Counted from the stretch's first letter, positions 42,922 through 51,928 are shown. The stretch: DNA of 64,000 nt from Parvibaculum sp045863935 (GCF_045863935.1 NZ_BTVP01000002.1:1-64000); one strand, 5' to 3'. Translations and numbers: made by a program. The notes: generated by a model from the sequence alone, not told the origin.

Positions 42922-44073
42922 TCAAGCCGCCGCCTCGCCTTCCGGCCAGTCGCCGACATAGGAAGACTGCGGGCGGATGAGCCGGCCGACGCGCTCCTGT
43001 TCCATCACATGCGCGGTCCAGCCCGCGATCCGAGCCATGGCGAAGACGCTCGTCACCGCGTCGCGCGGAATGCCGAGCGCCTCCAGCAGCACCGCCGTGT
43101 AGTACTCCATGTTGGTGTCGATGCGGTGGCCGGGCTTCGCCGCACGGAGCGCCTTCAGCGCGGCGGTTTCCACCTCGCGCGCGAAGCGGACGCGCTCGTT
43201 GCCATTCGTCAGGATCGTCACCGCCTTGTTGAAGACATCCGCCCTCGGGTCGCGCACACGGTAGACGCGGTGGCCGAAGCCCATGAGCCGCGAACCGCCG
43301 GCGATTTCCCTCTGCAGCCAGGGCTCGATGTTTTCGCGCGTCCCGATCTCGTCCAGCATGTCGAGCACGGGGCCGGGCGCGCCGCCATGAAGCGGGCCCT
43401 TCAACGCGCAGAGCGCGCCGACCACCGCCGAGATCGTGCCCGCCCTTGTGGAGGCGATCACCCGGGCCGTGAAGGTGGAGGCGTTCATGCCGTGGTCCAT
43501 GACCGTCACCAGATAGGCGTTGAGGGCCTCCACCTCCGCTGCGGAAGGCACCTCATCCCTCAGCATACGGAGGAAATCTTCGGCGTGACCGGCCCGGGCG
43601 TCCGGCGCAACCGGGGATTTCCCCGCTTCCGCGCGGACGAGCGCCGCGGTCATCACCGCCGCCGCCCCGAGGGCGCGGATATGGGCGGGGATATCCCGGT
43701 CCGCCGCGTGCTTGTCCGGTTCGTCAGCAAGCATCGACAGTCCGGTGCGGAGACCTTCCGTGACAGTTCGATGACATTTCGATGACAGAAGCGCCGGGAT
43801 ATACCCGTATGCCACCTCGCGCGCCCGTCCGAGCGCCTTGCGCACCTCCGCCTCCGACGGCGCCGGTTCGAGCCCCGCCGCCGTCCAGAGGGCAGCCGCC
43901 GCGCCTTCGAAATCATGAGCCTTTACAAGCTCTTCGACCTCATAGCCCGCCACGATCAGGCGCCCCGCCTCGCCGTCCACATGGCTCAGCGCCGTCTCCG
44001 CCGCCACCACATTGTCGAGGCCGCTCGCGCTCACGCGGGGTGTCTCGCTCTTCAGCGTCACGTTGCCTGACAT
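42922..44073 (-). CDS. citrate synthase / 2-methylcitrate synthase family protein
   Basis: A 383-aa protein of the citrate synthase fold. Catalytic motifs include the His in CALKGPLHGGAPGPVLDMLD, the second His and Arg in SRLMGFGHRVYRVRDPRAD, and the Asp region EALGIPRDAVTSVFAMARIA. The ribosome site AAGGAG lies 7 nt before the ATG at 44071-44073. The alternative ATG at 44091 sits before that site. It is divergent from an HTH-containing paralogue. A canonical TCA role or a 2-methylcitrate role cannot be separated here. A Pho-box-like array lies inside its coding sequence at 43760-43788. Confidence 0.9.
   Translation of the reverse strand: MSGNVTLKSETPRVSASGLDNVVAAETALSHVDGEAGRLIVAGYEVEELVKAHDFEGAAAALWTAAGLEPAPSEAEVRKALGRAREVAYGYIPALLSSKCHRTVTEGLRTGLSMLADEPDKHAADRDIPAHIRALGAAAVMTAALVRAEAGKSPVAPDARAGHAEDFLRMLRDEVPSAAEVEALNAYLVTVMDHGMNASTFTARVIASTRAGTISAVVGALCALKGPLHGGAPGPVLDMLDEIGTRENIEPWLQREIAGGSRLMGFGHRVYRVRDPRADVFNKAVTILTNGNERVRFAREVETAALKALRAAKPGHRIDTNMEYYTAVLLEALGIPRDAVTSVFAMARIAGWTAHVMEQERVGRLIRPQSSYVGDWPEGEAAA
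43760..43788 (-). promoter_or_regulatory. Pho-box-like array inside the citrate synthase gene
   Basis: On the minus strand the heptamers CTGTCAT, ATGTCAT and CTGTCAC recur every 11 nt with CGAA between them. It is almost identical to the array before pitA. It is coding DNA here (reading SSKCHRTVTEG), about 285 bp inside the gene, so its activity is uncertain. Confidence 0.45.
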
Positions 44074-44193
44074 TTCATGTCTCCTTTTCATCGGGCACGG
44101 AAAATCGCGCCTTTCCAATGGGTTGGCGGTTCGTTCCCGGCGCAGGCCCCGCGCGATGCGGGGGCCTCCTTGCCCTTCAAGCTGGAGACAGGT

Positions 44194-44226
44194 TGATTGT
44201 CGGTCAATCTTGATTAAGATAATCAA
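44194..44226. promoter_or_regulatory. dyad operators between divergent citrate synthase genes
   Basis: In the 173-bp spacer lie GATTG-TCGGT-CAATC (44194-44208) and the perfect dyad TTGATTA-AGA-TAATCAA (44210-44226), both variants of a GATT/AATC half-site. The second ends 20 bp before the ATG of the HTH-citrate synthase, a position suited to autorepression. Confidence 0.6.
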
Positions 44227-44246
44227 TATATAGAAAAGAGCGCGCC

Positions 44247-45467
44247 ATGGCCGAAAATCCCGAGAATCTCTACCTTTCCGCGCGTGAGGCCGCGGCCGAG
44301 CTCGGCATCTCGCTCCCCACCCTCTACGCCTATGTAAGCCGCGATCTCATCCGCTCCGAACCTGTGCCGGAGAGCCGCGCCAAGCGCTACCGCGCGGAGG
44401 ATGTGCGCGCCCTCAAGCGACGAAGATCGTTGGAAAATCAAGAGGTTAGCGGCGCGCCGGGCACGCTCAGCTTCGGCCAGCCTGTGCTCGATTCTGCGAT
44501 CACGCTGATCGCGGACGGGCGTCTCCACTATCGCGGTTCCGATGCGACGGCGCTCGCCAGGAGTTCGAGCCTCGAGCAGGTCGCCGCCCTTCTCTGGGGG
44601 TGCCGGGACTTTCAGCCCTTCACGAAAGACGCCGTCTTCCATCCTTCCGGGCGTCTCGCGGCGCTTGCCGCCTCGCTTTCGCTGGTGCCCCGCATCGAGC
44701 GCTGCCTGTCGCTCCTACCACAGGCAGCGTTGGAGGATGCGGCCGTCTACAACATGACGGATCGCGGCCTCGCCGCCACCGGCGCGCGCCTCCTTCGCTA
44801 TGTCGCCGCCGTCATCTCCGGCGAGACCCCAAGCGACAAGCCGGTTCACGAAGTGCTGACCCGTGCGCTCACGCAAGGCGAGAAGCCAGCCTCCGAACTC
44901 ATCCGCGCAGCCCTCGTCCTCTCCGCAGATCATGAGCTCAATGCGTCCGCCTTCACGGTGCGTTGCGTCGCCGGCACCGGCGCAACGCTCTATGGCGCGG
45001 TGCAGGCAGGAATATGCGCCGCTCAGGGGCCGCGCCATGGCGGATTGTCGGGGCGCGTCGAGGGCCTGCTCCTCGACATGGCGAACCGTCAGGACGTGGA
45101 AGATGCGGTACTTCAAAGACTTAAGGACAACGACCCGGTGCCTGGCTTCGGTCATCCGCTCTATCCGGACGGCGATCCGCGCGCGGCGGCGCTGCTCGCA
45201 ATGGTTGGAGAAAAATATGGCGACGACGCCAATTTCGCACGCGCCGAGCGCGTCGTCCGCGTGATGGAGGAGGCGGGTGGCCTCAAGCCCAATATCGATT
45301 TCGCGATCGCCACCGTTGGCGCCGTGCTGCACCTGCCCCGCGGTGCGGGCCTCAGCATGTTCGTGCTGGGCCGCACGGCAGGCTGGATCGGTCACGCGAT
45401 GGAGCAATACCGCACGGGCCTGATGATCCGTCCCCGCGCGCGCTATACCGGCGAAGCGCCGCGCTAG
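44247..45467 (+). CDS. citrate synthase family protein with N-terminal MerR-like HTH
   Basis: A 406-aa fusion. Residues 8-60 form a MerR/excisionase-type HTH (YLSAREAAAELGISLPTLYA, then SRAKRYRAEDVRALKRR). The rest is a citrate synthase fold with conserved catalytic segments: AGICAAQGPRHGGLSGRVEG, VPGFGHPLYPDGDPRAAALL and LGRTAGWIGHAMEQ. It may be a regulator that senses an acyl-CoA or oxaloacetate through the enzyme fold, an enzyme, or both. It is divergent from a plain paralogue. The last 4 nt overlap the convergent kinase gene. Confidence 0.88.
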   Translation: MAENPENLYLSAREAAAELGISLPTLYAYVSRDLIRSEPVPESRAKRYRAEDVRALKRRRSLENQEVSGAPGTLSFGQPVLDSAITLIADGRLHYRGSDATALARSSSLEQVAALLWGCRDFQPFTKDAVFHPSGRLAALAASLSLVPRIERCLSLLPQAALEDAAVYNMTDRGLAATGARLLRYVAAVISGETPSDKPVHEVLTRALTQGEKPASELIRAALVLSADHELNASAFTVRCVAGTGATLYGAVQAGICAAQGPRHGGLSGRVEGLLLDMANRQDVEDAVLQRLKDNDPVPGFGHPLYPDGDPRAAALLAMVGEKYGDDANFARAERVVRVMEEAGGLKPNIDFAIATVGAVLHLPRGAGLSMFVLGRTAGWIGHAMEQYRTGLMIRPRARYTGEAPR

Positions 45468-46666
45468 ATTGCACTTCGCCGCGCCGGCGCTTCCGTCACG
45501 ATGCGCGAGGATGGCAGCAGGGCATGGGCTTTCGTCCCCTTGCCAAGCTCGCTTTCGAGCCAGAGACGGCCGCCATGCGCTTCGACCATCGCCTTGGTGA
45601 GCGCGAGGCCGAGCCCCGTGCCCGAACGCGTGCGGGTGAACGAATTTTCGACCTGCTCAAAGGCTTCGAGGACCTTCTCAAGCTTCTCCGCGGGGATGCC
45701 GATCCCCGTATCCTCGACCGTCAGCAACATGCCCTCCGCGCCGCATCCGTCGTCCGGTCCACAGACGCAAACCGAAAGCGTCACCGTTCCCCCGGCCGGG
45801 GTGTATTTGATCGCGTTCGAGAGAAGATTGATCAGAACACGGCGTATCTGTTGTTGATCCGCGTAAATCGGCGGCAGTCCTTCCGCGAGCGTCACGCGAA
45901 GCTGCAACTCCGCATCCGCGATTGACGGGCGAAGCATACGCAGCACGTCCAATCCGACGTCCATTGGAAAGAACACACTCTCGCGCAGTTCGACATGGCC
46001 GGATTCGATCTTCGCCATGTCGAGCAGCTCGTTGATCATGTTCAAAAGATGGACACCGCTCTTGTGGATGTCCTCGACATATTCCTGGTAGCGCGGAGGC
46101 TGCACCTCGCCCAGTGTTCTCAGCCGCATCATGTCGGCAAAGCCTATAATGGCGTTCAGAGGCGTGCGCAGCTCATGGCTCATGCTCGCAAGAAACTGCG
46201 TCTTGCTGGCACTTGCCGCTTCAGCGCGGCGGGTTTGTTCTTCGAGTGCGGTCGCACGCGCGGTGGCCAGGTCAGCCATCACCATCATCAGCCGGGCCGC
46301 ATCGCCGATGCCCGCATAGGTCCCGTTTTCGGTCACTACGAACGGCCGCATGCGCATGTCTCCGAATGCGTTTCGGGCGCGAGTGTTGATCGTTTCGCAG
46401 CTCGTGCCGGCATCGACGATCAGAACATCGCGTTCCATCAGCATCGCAACCGGCCGCTTTCCATACAGCTCGGCGCCATACATGCGGGCATAGGTGATGA
46501 GAAAGTTCTTGCGGCTGACGAGACCAACAGGACGCCCATTCCGGACGACGGGAATGCTCCGCGTTTCCGGTTCCGACAGGAGGCGGTCGAATACGGACGC
46601 GCAGGCCGTATCTGGTGAGACGGGTACCACGTGGATGGCAAGGTCGCGCGCGGCAGGAGGTGTCAT
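45464..46666 (-). CDS. soluble sensor histidine kinase with CBS-like input
   Basis: A 400-aa kinase. Residues about 10-130 contain two CBS-like repeats (SIPVVRNGRPVGLVSRKNFL, RPFVVTENGTYAGIGDAARL). They are followed by a short coiled linker, the HisKA domain with H164 in SMSHELRTPLNAIIGF, and HATPase_c (N284 in NLLSNAIKYTP, G1 DTGIGI, G2 GTGLGL). No transmembrane segment is present, so it senses a cytosolic cue, perhaps adenine nucleotides via the CBS pair. No partner response regulator is adjacent. The start is the ATG at 46664-46666. Confidence 0.88.
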   Translation of the reverse strand: MTPPAARDLAIHVVPVSPDTACASVFDRLLSEPETRSIPVVRNGRPVGLVSRKNFLITYARMYGAELYGKRPVAMLMERDVLIVDAGTSCETINTRARNAFGDMRMRPFVVTENGTYAGIGDAARLMMVMADLATARATALEEQTRRAEAASASKTQFLASMSHELRTPLNAIIGFADMMRLRTLGEVQPPRYQEYVEDIHKSGVHLLNMINELLDMAKIESGHVELRESVFFPMDVGLDVLRMLRPSIADAELQLRVTLAEGLPPIYADQQQIRRVLINLLSNAIKYTPAGGTVTLSVCVCGPDDGCGAEGMLLTVEDTGIGIPAEKLEKVLEAFEQVENSFTRTRSGTGLGLALTKAMVEAHGGRLWLESELGKGTKAHALLPSSRIVTEAPARRSAI

Positions 46667-46761
46667 GCAAATACCAAAACTGACGAGCTACAAAAATCGC
46701 GGCTTCACTTATTGTACAAAGGCGCTTAACGGAGGCTGAAAGCTGCGCGGTTCCGGGATAG

Positions 46762-46790
46762 ATTTCATGAAAGTGTCATGAAGCAGATGA
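46762..46790 (+). promoter_or_regulatory. degenerate Pho-box-like repeats
   Basis: ATTTCAT, GTGTCAT and CAGATGA recur at 11-nt intervals, 14 bp before the ATG at 46804. Only the middle unit matches TGTCA well, so this is a weak candidate. Confidence 0.25.
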
Positions 46791-46803
46791 AAGCCGGGAA
46801 ACG

Positions 46804-47475
46804 ATGACAGAAGGAAGAACGGCCCTCGTTGCAGGCGCCACGGGACTCGTCGGCGGACATCTCATCCGTCAACTGATCGACGACGCAACCTGTTCGCGGA
46901 TCGTCGCGCTGACGCGGCGGCCGCTCCATGAGCCTTCCTCACCGAAGCTCGATGTTGTCGTCGCAGAGCTCGACACTGCGGAGAGCGCGCTTCAAGACAT
47001 CGCGGCGGGGGACGCCTATTGCGCGCTCGGCACAACCATCAAGGTTGCGGGAAGTCAGGACGCCTTCCGCAAGGTTGATCACGACTACATCGTCGCCTTT
47101 GCGCGCGCAGCGAAAGCCGCCGGAGCGAAACGCTTCATGCTCGTTTCCGCCATCGGCGCCGATCCCGATTCCTCGATTTTCTATTCGCGGGTGAAAGGCG
47201 AGACGGAACGCGACGTCGAGGCCGTCGGCTTCGAAGCACTGCATATCTTCCGTCCGGGAATCCTTCTTGGCGAGCGAGCCGAGCGCCGCCTGCTCGAGCA
47301 GATCGGCATGGAGCTCTCGCCTTTCATCAATGCGCTGATGCTGGGCCCTGCGCGCGCCTATCGGGCCATCGCCGCGGAAACGGTGGCAAGGGCCATGCGC
47401 AGCGCCGCAGCCTCGACTCTTACCGGCCGCCACATCCATACCTATGACGCGATGATCCGTCTGGCAGGGGTTTAA
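46804..47475 (+). CDS. NAD(P)-binding oxidoreductase, atypical SDR (HTATIP2-like)
   Basis: A 223-aa Rossmann-fold protein with TALVAGATGLVGGHLIRQLI (6-25). The YCALGTTIKVAGSQDAFRKV and FMLVSAIGADPDSSIFYSRV motifs are typical of the TIP30/YbjT-like atypical SDR group, and the YSRVKGETE segment contains the YxxxK pair. The substrate is unknown. It precedes an MFS gene on the same strand by 106 nt. Confidence 0.88.
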   Translation: MTEGRTALVAGATGLVGGHLIRQLIDDATCSRIVALTRRPLHEPSSPKLDVVVAELDTAESALQDIAAGDAYCALGTTIKVAGSQDAFRKVDHDYIVAFARAAKAAGAKRFMLVSAIGADPDSSIFYSRVKGETERDVEAVGFEALHIFRPGILLGERAERRLLEQIGMELSPFINALMLGPARAYRAIAAETVARAMRSAAASTLTGRHIHTYDAMIRLAGV

Positions 47476-47581
47476 TTCCCGCGGCCTGTGGTAAGGTTCC
47501 AAAAATGAATTGACCTTGGGAGGAGGCGGCAATGGCCGTTCGCCGCGGAGATTTTCGTCGTCCGTTACCGGGACATTGGGC

Positions 47582-48841
47582 ATGACCGCACCCGTAACAG
47601 CGCCGCCGGGAGATAACGCTGGAGACAGGACTGCAAGACAATTGCGCCTGCGTCTCTATCTCGGCGGGCAGGCGAGCTGGTTCATCAGCCTTGGCATCCA
47701 GTTCGTCATTTTTCCCTACCTCGTGACGCAAGTACTGCACGAGCCGGCGGCCCGCGTCGGCATCGCGCAGATGTCGCTCATGATCCCCTCTCTTGCCTTC
47801 ATGCTGCTCGGCGGAACGGTTGCCGATCACGGCGATGCGCGACGCATTCTCGTGCGCGTGCATCTCTTCGCGACCGTACCGCCGCTCGTCCTCGCGCTGA
47901 TCTTCATGACGGGCAACCTCACCTATGGCGCGTTGATCGTCTACGCGCTGACAATGGGAACGCTTGGCGCCTTCGCCATCCCCGCACGCGACGGCGCCCT
48001 GACGCGTGTCGCAGGCGCGAACATTCAGCGGGCGGTGACGCTCGCCATGGGCGTTCAAATGGGATCGCAGCTCGTCGGCATGCTGATCGCGGGGCTTGCC
48101 GCCTTCACCGGTACACCGGCACTCCTCCTCTTCCAGGCCATCGTGATGCTCGCAGGGTTCGGGGCTTCAGCACGCCTTGAGCCGCTGCCGCCAACGAACA
48201 CGGCGTCTGCCGCCAACCGCTTCGTCCAGATCGCCGACGGAATCAAAGCCGCTGCGCGGACACCGATCGTCGCGACGGTGATCGCGCTCAACTTCGCGGT
48301 CGGCCTCTTCTATGTCGGCAGCTTCCTCGTCGTACTGCCGCTGATGCTGCGCGACATCTATCAGAGCAACGATCAGGAGTTCACACGCGACTTCGCCATC
48401 ATCAACATCTGCTTCTGGGGTGGCACGATCATCGCCAACCTCGCGCTTTTCCGGATCGGCCATATCCGTCATCGCGGGCGGATCATGATGGCGTCGCTCA
48501 CGAGCGGCCTCATCATTCTGGCCCTCTTCCATTTCCACATGCCGTTCTGGCTGCTCTGTGTGCTCATTCTGTGGTGGGGCATGGGCGCCGGCACGACCAT
48601 GACCATGGGCCGCACCATCGTGCAGGTTGCCGCATCCGAGAATCATCGCGCGCGGGTTCTCGCGGCTTATCAACTTGGATTCTCCGGCGGCGCACCGCTC
48701 GGATCGCTGATGATGGGACTGATGGTCGGCTGGCTTGGCATCTTCGATGCCGTGCTCATCCCCGCAACCATCATGGTTGGCATACTGGCACTGCTCTATT
48801 TCGTGACGCCGATCTGGAGCTACCGCGCGGAGTCCGAATAA
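47582..48841 (+). CDS. MFS transporter
   Basis: A 419-aa inner-membrane carrier with about 12 helices. It has no obvious drug signature and carries PARDGALTRVAGANIQRAVT, a motif shared with the second MFS gene at 50627. The ATG at 47582 is used, and an in-frame start 72 nt upstream is less likely. A terminator follows immediately. The substrate is unknown, and linkage to the monooxygenase suggests import or export of a hydrophobic compound. Confidence 0.88.
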   Translation: MTAPVTAPPGDNAGDRTARQLRLRLYLGGQASWFISLGIQFVIFPYLVTQVLHEPAARVGIAQMSLMIPSLAFMLLGGTVADHGDARRILVRVHLFATVPPLVLALIFMTGNLTYGALIVYALTMGTLGAFAIPARDGALTRVAGANIQRAVTLAMGVQMGSQLVGMLIAGLAAFTGTPALLLFQAIVMLAGFGASARLEPLPPTNTASAANRFVQIADGIKAAARTPIVATVIALNFAVGLFYVGSFLVVLPLMLRDIYQSNDQEFTRDFAIINICFWGGTIIANLALFRIGHIRHRGRIMMASLTSGLIILALFHFHMPFWLLCVLILWWGMGAGTTMTMGRTIVQVAASENHRARVLAAYQLGFSGGAPLGSLMMGLMVGWLGIFDAVLIPATIMVGILALLYFVTPIWSYRAESE

Positions 48842-48844
48842 AAA

Positions 48845-48870
48845 ACGGACCGGCGATCAGGCCGGTCCGT
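48845..48870 (+). terminator. hairpin terminator between convergent MFS and monooxygenase genes
   Basis: ACGGACCGGC (48845-48854) pairs with GCCGGTCCGT (48861-48870) around a 6-nt loop. An A-run precedes the stem, serving as a T-run for the minus-strand monooxygenase gene. Confidence 0.75.
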
Positions 48871-48894
48871 TCAAAGCTTCGCTCTCGCAGGAAA

Positions 48895-50388
48895 TCAACT
48901 CGCCAGACGCTCCGGCTCACCGCGGGCAGGTGCGGAAGGCTTTGCGAACTCCATCACGCCGTCATCCACCTTGCCGAACTTCATCGCCATGATGTCGAGA
49001 GCGTAGTTCTGGTAGAGCTTCCAGGGCTTCTTCGATCCCTGCTTGGGGAACTTGTCGAGCGACCGCTGCACATAGCCGGAGGTGAAATCGAGCCAGGGCT
49101 CTTCCTCGACCGTTCCGTCCTTCAGGCGCGGTGTCGCCTGCCGCGTTCCCGTCGCATCCATGTGATTGATCAGACGGCAGACATATTCGCATGTCAGATC
49201 GCATTTCAGCGTCCAGGACGCATTTGTGTATCCAAAAGCCGAAGCGAGGTTCGGCACGTCCGAATACATCATGCCCTTGTAGCTCATGGTGTCCGACAGA
49301 TCGACCTGACGTCCGTCCACGCTGAGCTGCAGCCCGCCGAGCACCTTGAGGTTGAGGCCCGTCGCCGTGACGATGACGTCTGCCTCAAGCTCCTTGCCCG
49401 ACTTCAGCAGAATGCCCTTTTCGGTGAAGGTGTCGATGTGATCGGTGACGACCGAAGCGCGACCTTCCTTGATGGTGTCGAAGAGATCGCCGTTCGGAAC
49501 GAGACAGAGGCGCTGATCCCACGGATTGTAGGCCGGCGTAAAGTGCTTCTTGACGAACTCGGAGCCAAGCTGCTCGCGCACGCCCTGCAGAATCATCTGC
49601 TTCGCCTTCTCCGGCTTCGCGCGGCAATATTTGAAGAAGGCCATGCCGAGCAGCACATTCTTCCAGCGGGTGATGCCGTAAGCGAGTTTCGGCGGCAGCT
49701 TGCTGCGCAGCCAGTTCGCGAGACCGTCTTCGGCGGGGCGCGAGACCACATAGGTCGGCGAGCGCTGCAGCATCACGACATGCGATGCGTCCTTCGCCAT
49801 TTCGGGCACGAGCGTGACGGCCGTCGCGCCACTGCCGATGACAACGACGCGCTTGCCGGAATAATCGAGCTCCTCCGGCCACTTCTGCGGATGCACGACG
49901 CGGCCCCGGAAGCGGTCGACGCCCTGGAACTCCGGCGTGTAGCCCTGGTCGTAATCGTAGTAGCCGCTGCACATGAAAAGGAAGTTGCAGGTGAAGCGCA
50001 CCTTCTCCTTCTCGGGTCCGCGCTCTGCTTCCACGGTCCATGCCGCATCTTCGCTCGACCAGGATGCGCTCTTCACCATGTGACCGAAGCGGATGTGACG
50101 GTCGATGCCGTTCTCGCGCGCCGTCTCGCGGACGTAGTTCAGGATCGAGGGACCATCCGCAATCGCCTTCGCTTCCGTCCAGGGTTTGAACGAATAGCCG
50201 AGCGTGTACATGTCCGAGTCGGAGCGGATGCCGGGATAACGGAAGAGATCCCAGGTGCCGCCGCTGCGCTCGCGTCCCTCAAGGATGACGTAGCTCTTGC
50301 CGGGGCAATTTTTCTGCAAATGAAAGCCCGCGCCAATGCCGGAAAGGCCGGCGCCGACAATGAGCATGTCGAAATGTTCAAGCGTCAT
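48895..50388 (-). CDS. flavin-containing monooxygenase, Baeyer-Villiger type (AlmA/EthA-like)
   Basis: A 497-aa FAD/NADPH monooxygenase. The FAD motif is MLIVGAGLSGIGAGF (8-22), followed by GGTWDLFRYPGIRSDSDMY. The BVMO fingerprint is F160-x-G-x3-H166-x3-W170 (FRGRVVHPQKW), and the NADPH motif VVVIGSGATAVTL. The close match of the N-terminal segment to AlmA-type long-chain alkane oxygenases suggests oxidation of long alkanes or ketones. It starts at the ATG at 50386-50388. A perfect 17-bp dyad lies 82 bp upstream. Confidence 0.9.
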   Translation of the reverse strand: MTLEHFDMLIVGAGLSGIGAGFHLQKNCPGKSYVILEGRERSGGTWDLFRYPGIRSDSDMYTLGYSFKPWTEAKAIADGPSILNYVRETARENGIDRHIRFGHMVKSASWSSEDAAWTVEAERGPEKEKVRFTCNFLFMCSGYYDYDQGYTPEFQGVDRFRGRVVHPQKWPEELDYSGKRVVVIGSGATAVTLVPEMAKDASHVVMLQRSPTYVVSRPAEDGLANWLRSKLPPKLAYGITRWKNVLLGMAFFKYCRAKPEKAKQMILQGVREQLGSEFVKKHFTPAYNPWDQRLCLVPNGDLFDTIKEGRASVVTDHIDTFTEKGILLKSGKELEADVIVTATGLNLKVLGGLQLSVDGRQVDLSDTMSYKGMMYSDVPNLASAFGYTNASWTLKCDLTCEYVCRLINHMDATGTRQATPRLKDGTVEEEPWLDFTSGYVQRSLDKFPKQGSKKPWKLYQNYALDIMAMKFGKVDDGVMEFAKPSAPARGEPERLAS

Positions 50389-50469
50389 GGATCGACCGAT
50401 CTCCAGATTGACGTCGGGTCACACAAGTTTTTCCTGCCGATTTTCTACCTGCTGGTGCGGCAAAATGCA

Positions 50470-50486
50470 CCATGTAATTTACATGG
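50470..50486. promoter_or_regulatory. perfect dyad in the monooxygenase/MFS spacer
   Basis: CCATGTAATTTACATGG is a 17-bp palindrome with 8-bp arms and one central base. It lies 82 bp before the monooxygenase start and 140 bp before the divergent MFS start, a likely operator for one or both. Confidence 0.6.
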
Positions 50487-50626
50487 AAGTAAGTAGCCCT
50501 TCAAAGCTTCGCAAGTCCGCCTGAACAGGACTGCACATCATCGCATGAATGGCGACGAAGAGACGGGAACCCGAGGCAAGTGTAGTAAGGTCTCCGAACC
50601 AAAATTACCGTGAAGGATTCGGAGGA

Positions 50627-51874
50627 ATGACGACGCCGGCACGCGACCACAGGACCGACCATCGATGGTACATGGCCGGACTGTGGAGCTACTTCCTCGC
50701 CGGCGGTATTCAGGGCGTGCTGTTTCCCTGGATCATCGCTTATGTGCTGCATGAAAGCCCTGACCGCGTCGGCATCGCGCAGATGTTTTCCATGCTGCCG
50801 ATGCTGCTGCTCGGATTGTTCGGCGGTGCGGCGGCGGACCGCGCGGAGCTGCGCAAACACCTCATGCGCCTGCAAGCGATCGCGATGCTGCCGCCGCTCG
50901 TGCTCGCACTCCTCATCTATAACGGGATACTTTTCTACGAGCTGATGATCCTGTACGTGCTCGCGCTCTCGTCGCTCGGCGGCTACATCATGCCCGCGCG
51001 CGACTCCATGCTCTCGCGTGTCGCAACGCAGAGCATGGGCGGCAACATCCAGCGCGCCGTGGCGCTTGCCATGAGCGGACAATTTCTCGGCCAAGTGGGT
51101 GGCTACGCACTCGGCAGCCCGGCCGAATATATCGGCGCCTGGCCGCTGCTCATCCTGCAGAGTTCGCTGCTCGGCTTTGCCGCCTTCACGACGTCGCGCC
51201 TCGAGCCAGCGCCTCCTTCGCCACGCGCGGAGAAACGCCGCCAGCCCTTCAAGGATGTGAAGGAAGGCCTCGCCGCCGTGTGGAACGACGAACGCATCCG
51301 ACCCGTGCTGCTGTTGATGTTCTTCTCGGGCATCCTCTTCATGGGCGTGTTCATGGTTCTGTTTCCGATCCTCATTCGCGACGTCTATCACGGCAGTTCG
51401 CGCGAGATCGGCTTCGTCTTCATGTCCTTCTTCGGCGGCATCGGCATTTCGTCTTTCGTGCTGTCGCGCTTTCGTCCGATCCACAAACAGGGCCGCGCGA
51501 TCATGCTCGCCATGTGCACGGGAGCGGTGGTGATGGTCTTCATTCACTTCGAGCCGCCGATCTGGGGCGTGTTCCTGCTTGCGCATTGCTGGGGGCTTGC
51601 CGCGGGCGTCTCGATGGGCCAGTCGCGTGCAATCGTGCAGGAGCGTGCGTCCGATGCGCTCCGTGCACGGATGCTTGCGGGCTTCAACCTCGGAACGATG
51701 GGCGGCGGGCCGATCGGATCGGTCCTGATCGGTTTCCTGATTGCATGGATAGGGCCGCTCGACGCGGTGCTGGTTCCGAGCGCGCTGATGCTCGTTTTGT
51801 GGGTGGCGATCTTCTTTCTCACGCCGCTCTGGCGGATCGAAGCACCGAAGCCAAATCAATCCGCTCACGGATGA
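50627..51874 (+). CDS. MFS transporter, paralogue of the 47582 gene
   Basis: A 415-aa carrier with about 12 helices. It shares RVGIAQM and PARDSMLSRV...GNIQRAVALAMSGQ with the MFS protein at 47582, so the two arose by duplication. The start ATG at 50627 follows GGAGGA. It is divergent from the monooxygenase gene. The substrate is unknown. Confidence 0.88.
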   Translation: MTTPARDHRTDHRWYMAGLWSYFLAGGIQGVLFPWIIAYVLHESPDRVGIAQMFSMLPMLLLGLFGGAAADRAELRKHLMRLQAIAMLPPLVLALLIYNGILFYELMILYVLALSSLGGYIMPARDSMLSRVATQSMGGNIQRAVALAMSGQFLGQVGGYALGSPAEYIGAWPLLILQSSLLGFAAFTTSRLEPAPPSPRAEKRRQPFKDVKEGLAAVWNDERIRPVLLLMFFSGILFMGVFMVLFPILIRDVYHGSSREIGFVFMSFFGGIGISSFVLSRFRPIHKQGRAIMLAMCTGAVVMVFIHFEPPIWGVFLLAHCWGLAAGVSMGQSRAIVQERASDALRARMLAGFNLGTMGGGPIGSVLIGFLIAWIGPLDAVLVPSALMLVLWVAIFFLTPLWRIEAPKPNQSAHG

Positions 51875-51928
51875 TCTACCTTCCGGAAAACCGGGGGATT
51901 ATTTATTTCCGGGGATAAAGGGCGCCGG

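Noticed and set aside
46762..46790. Fourth Pho box as a confident call
   Set aside because: Only one of three units matches TGTCA, so it is listed as a weak site only.
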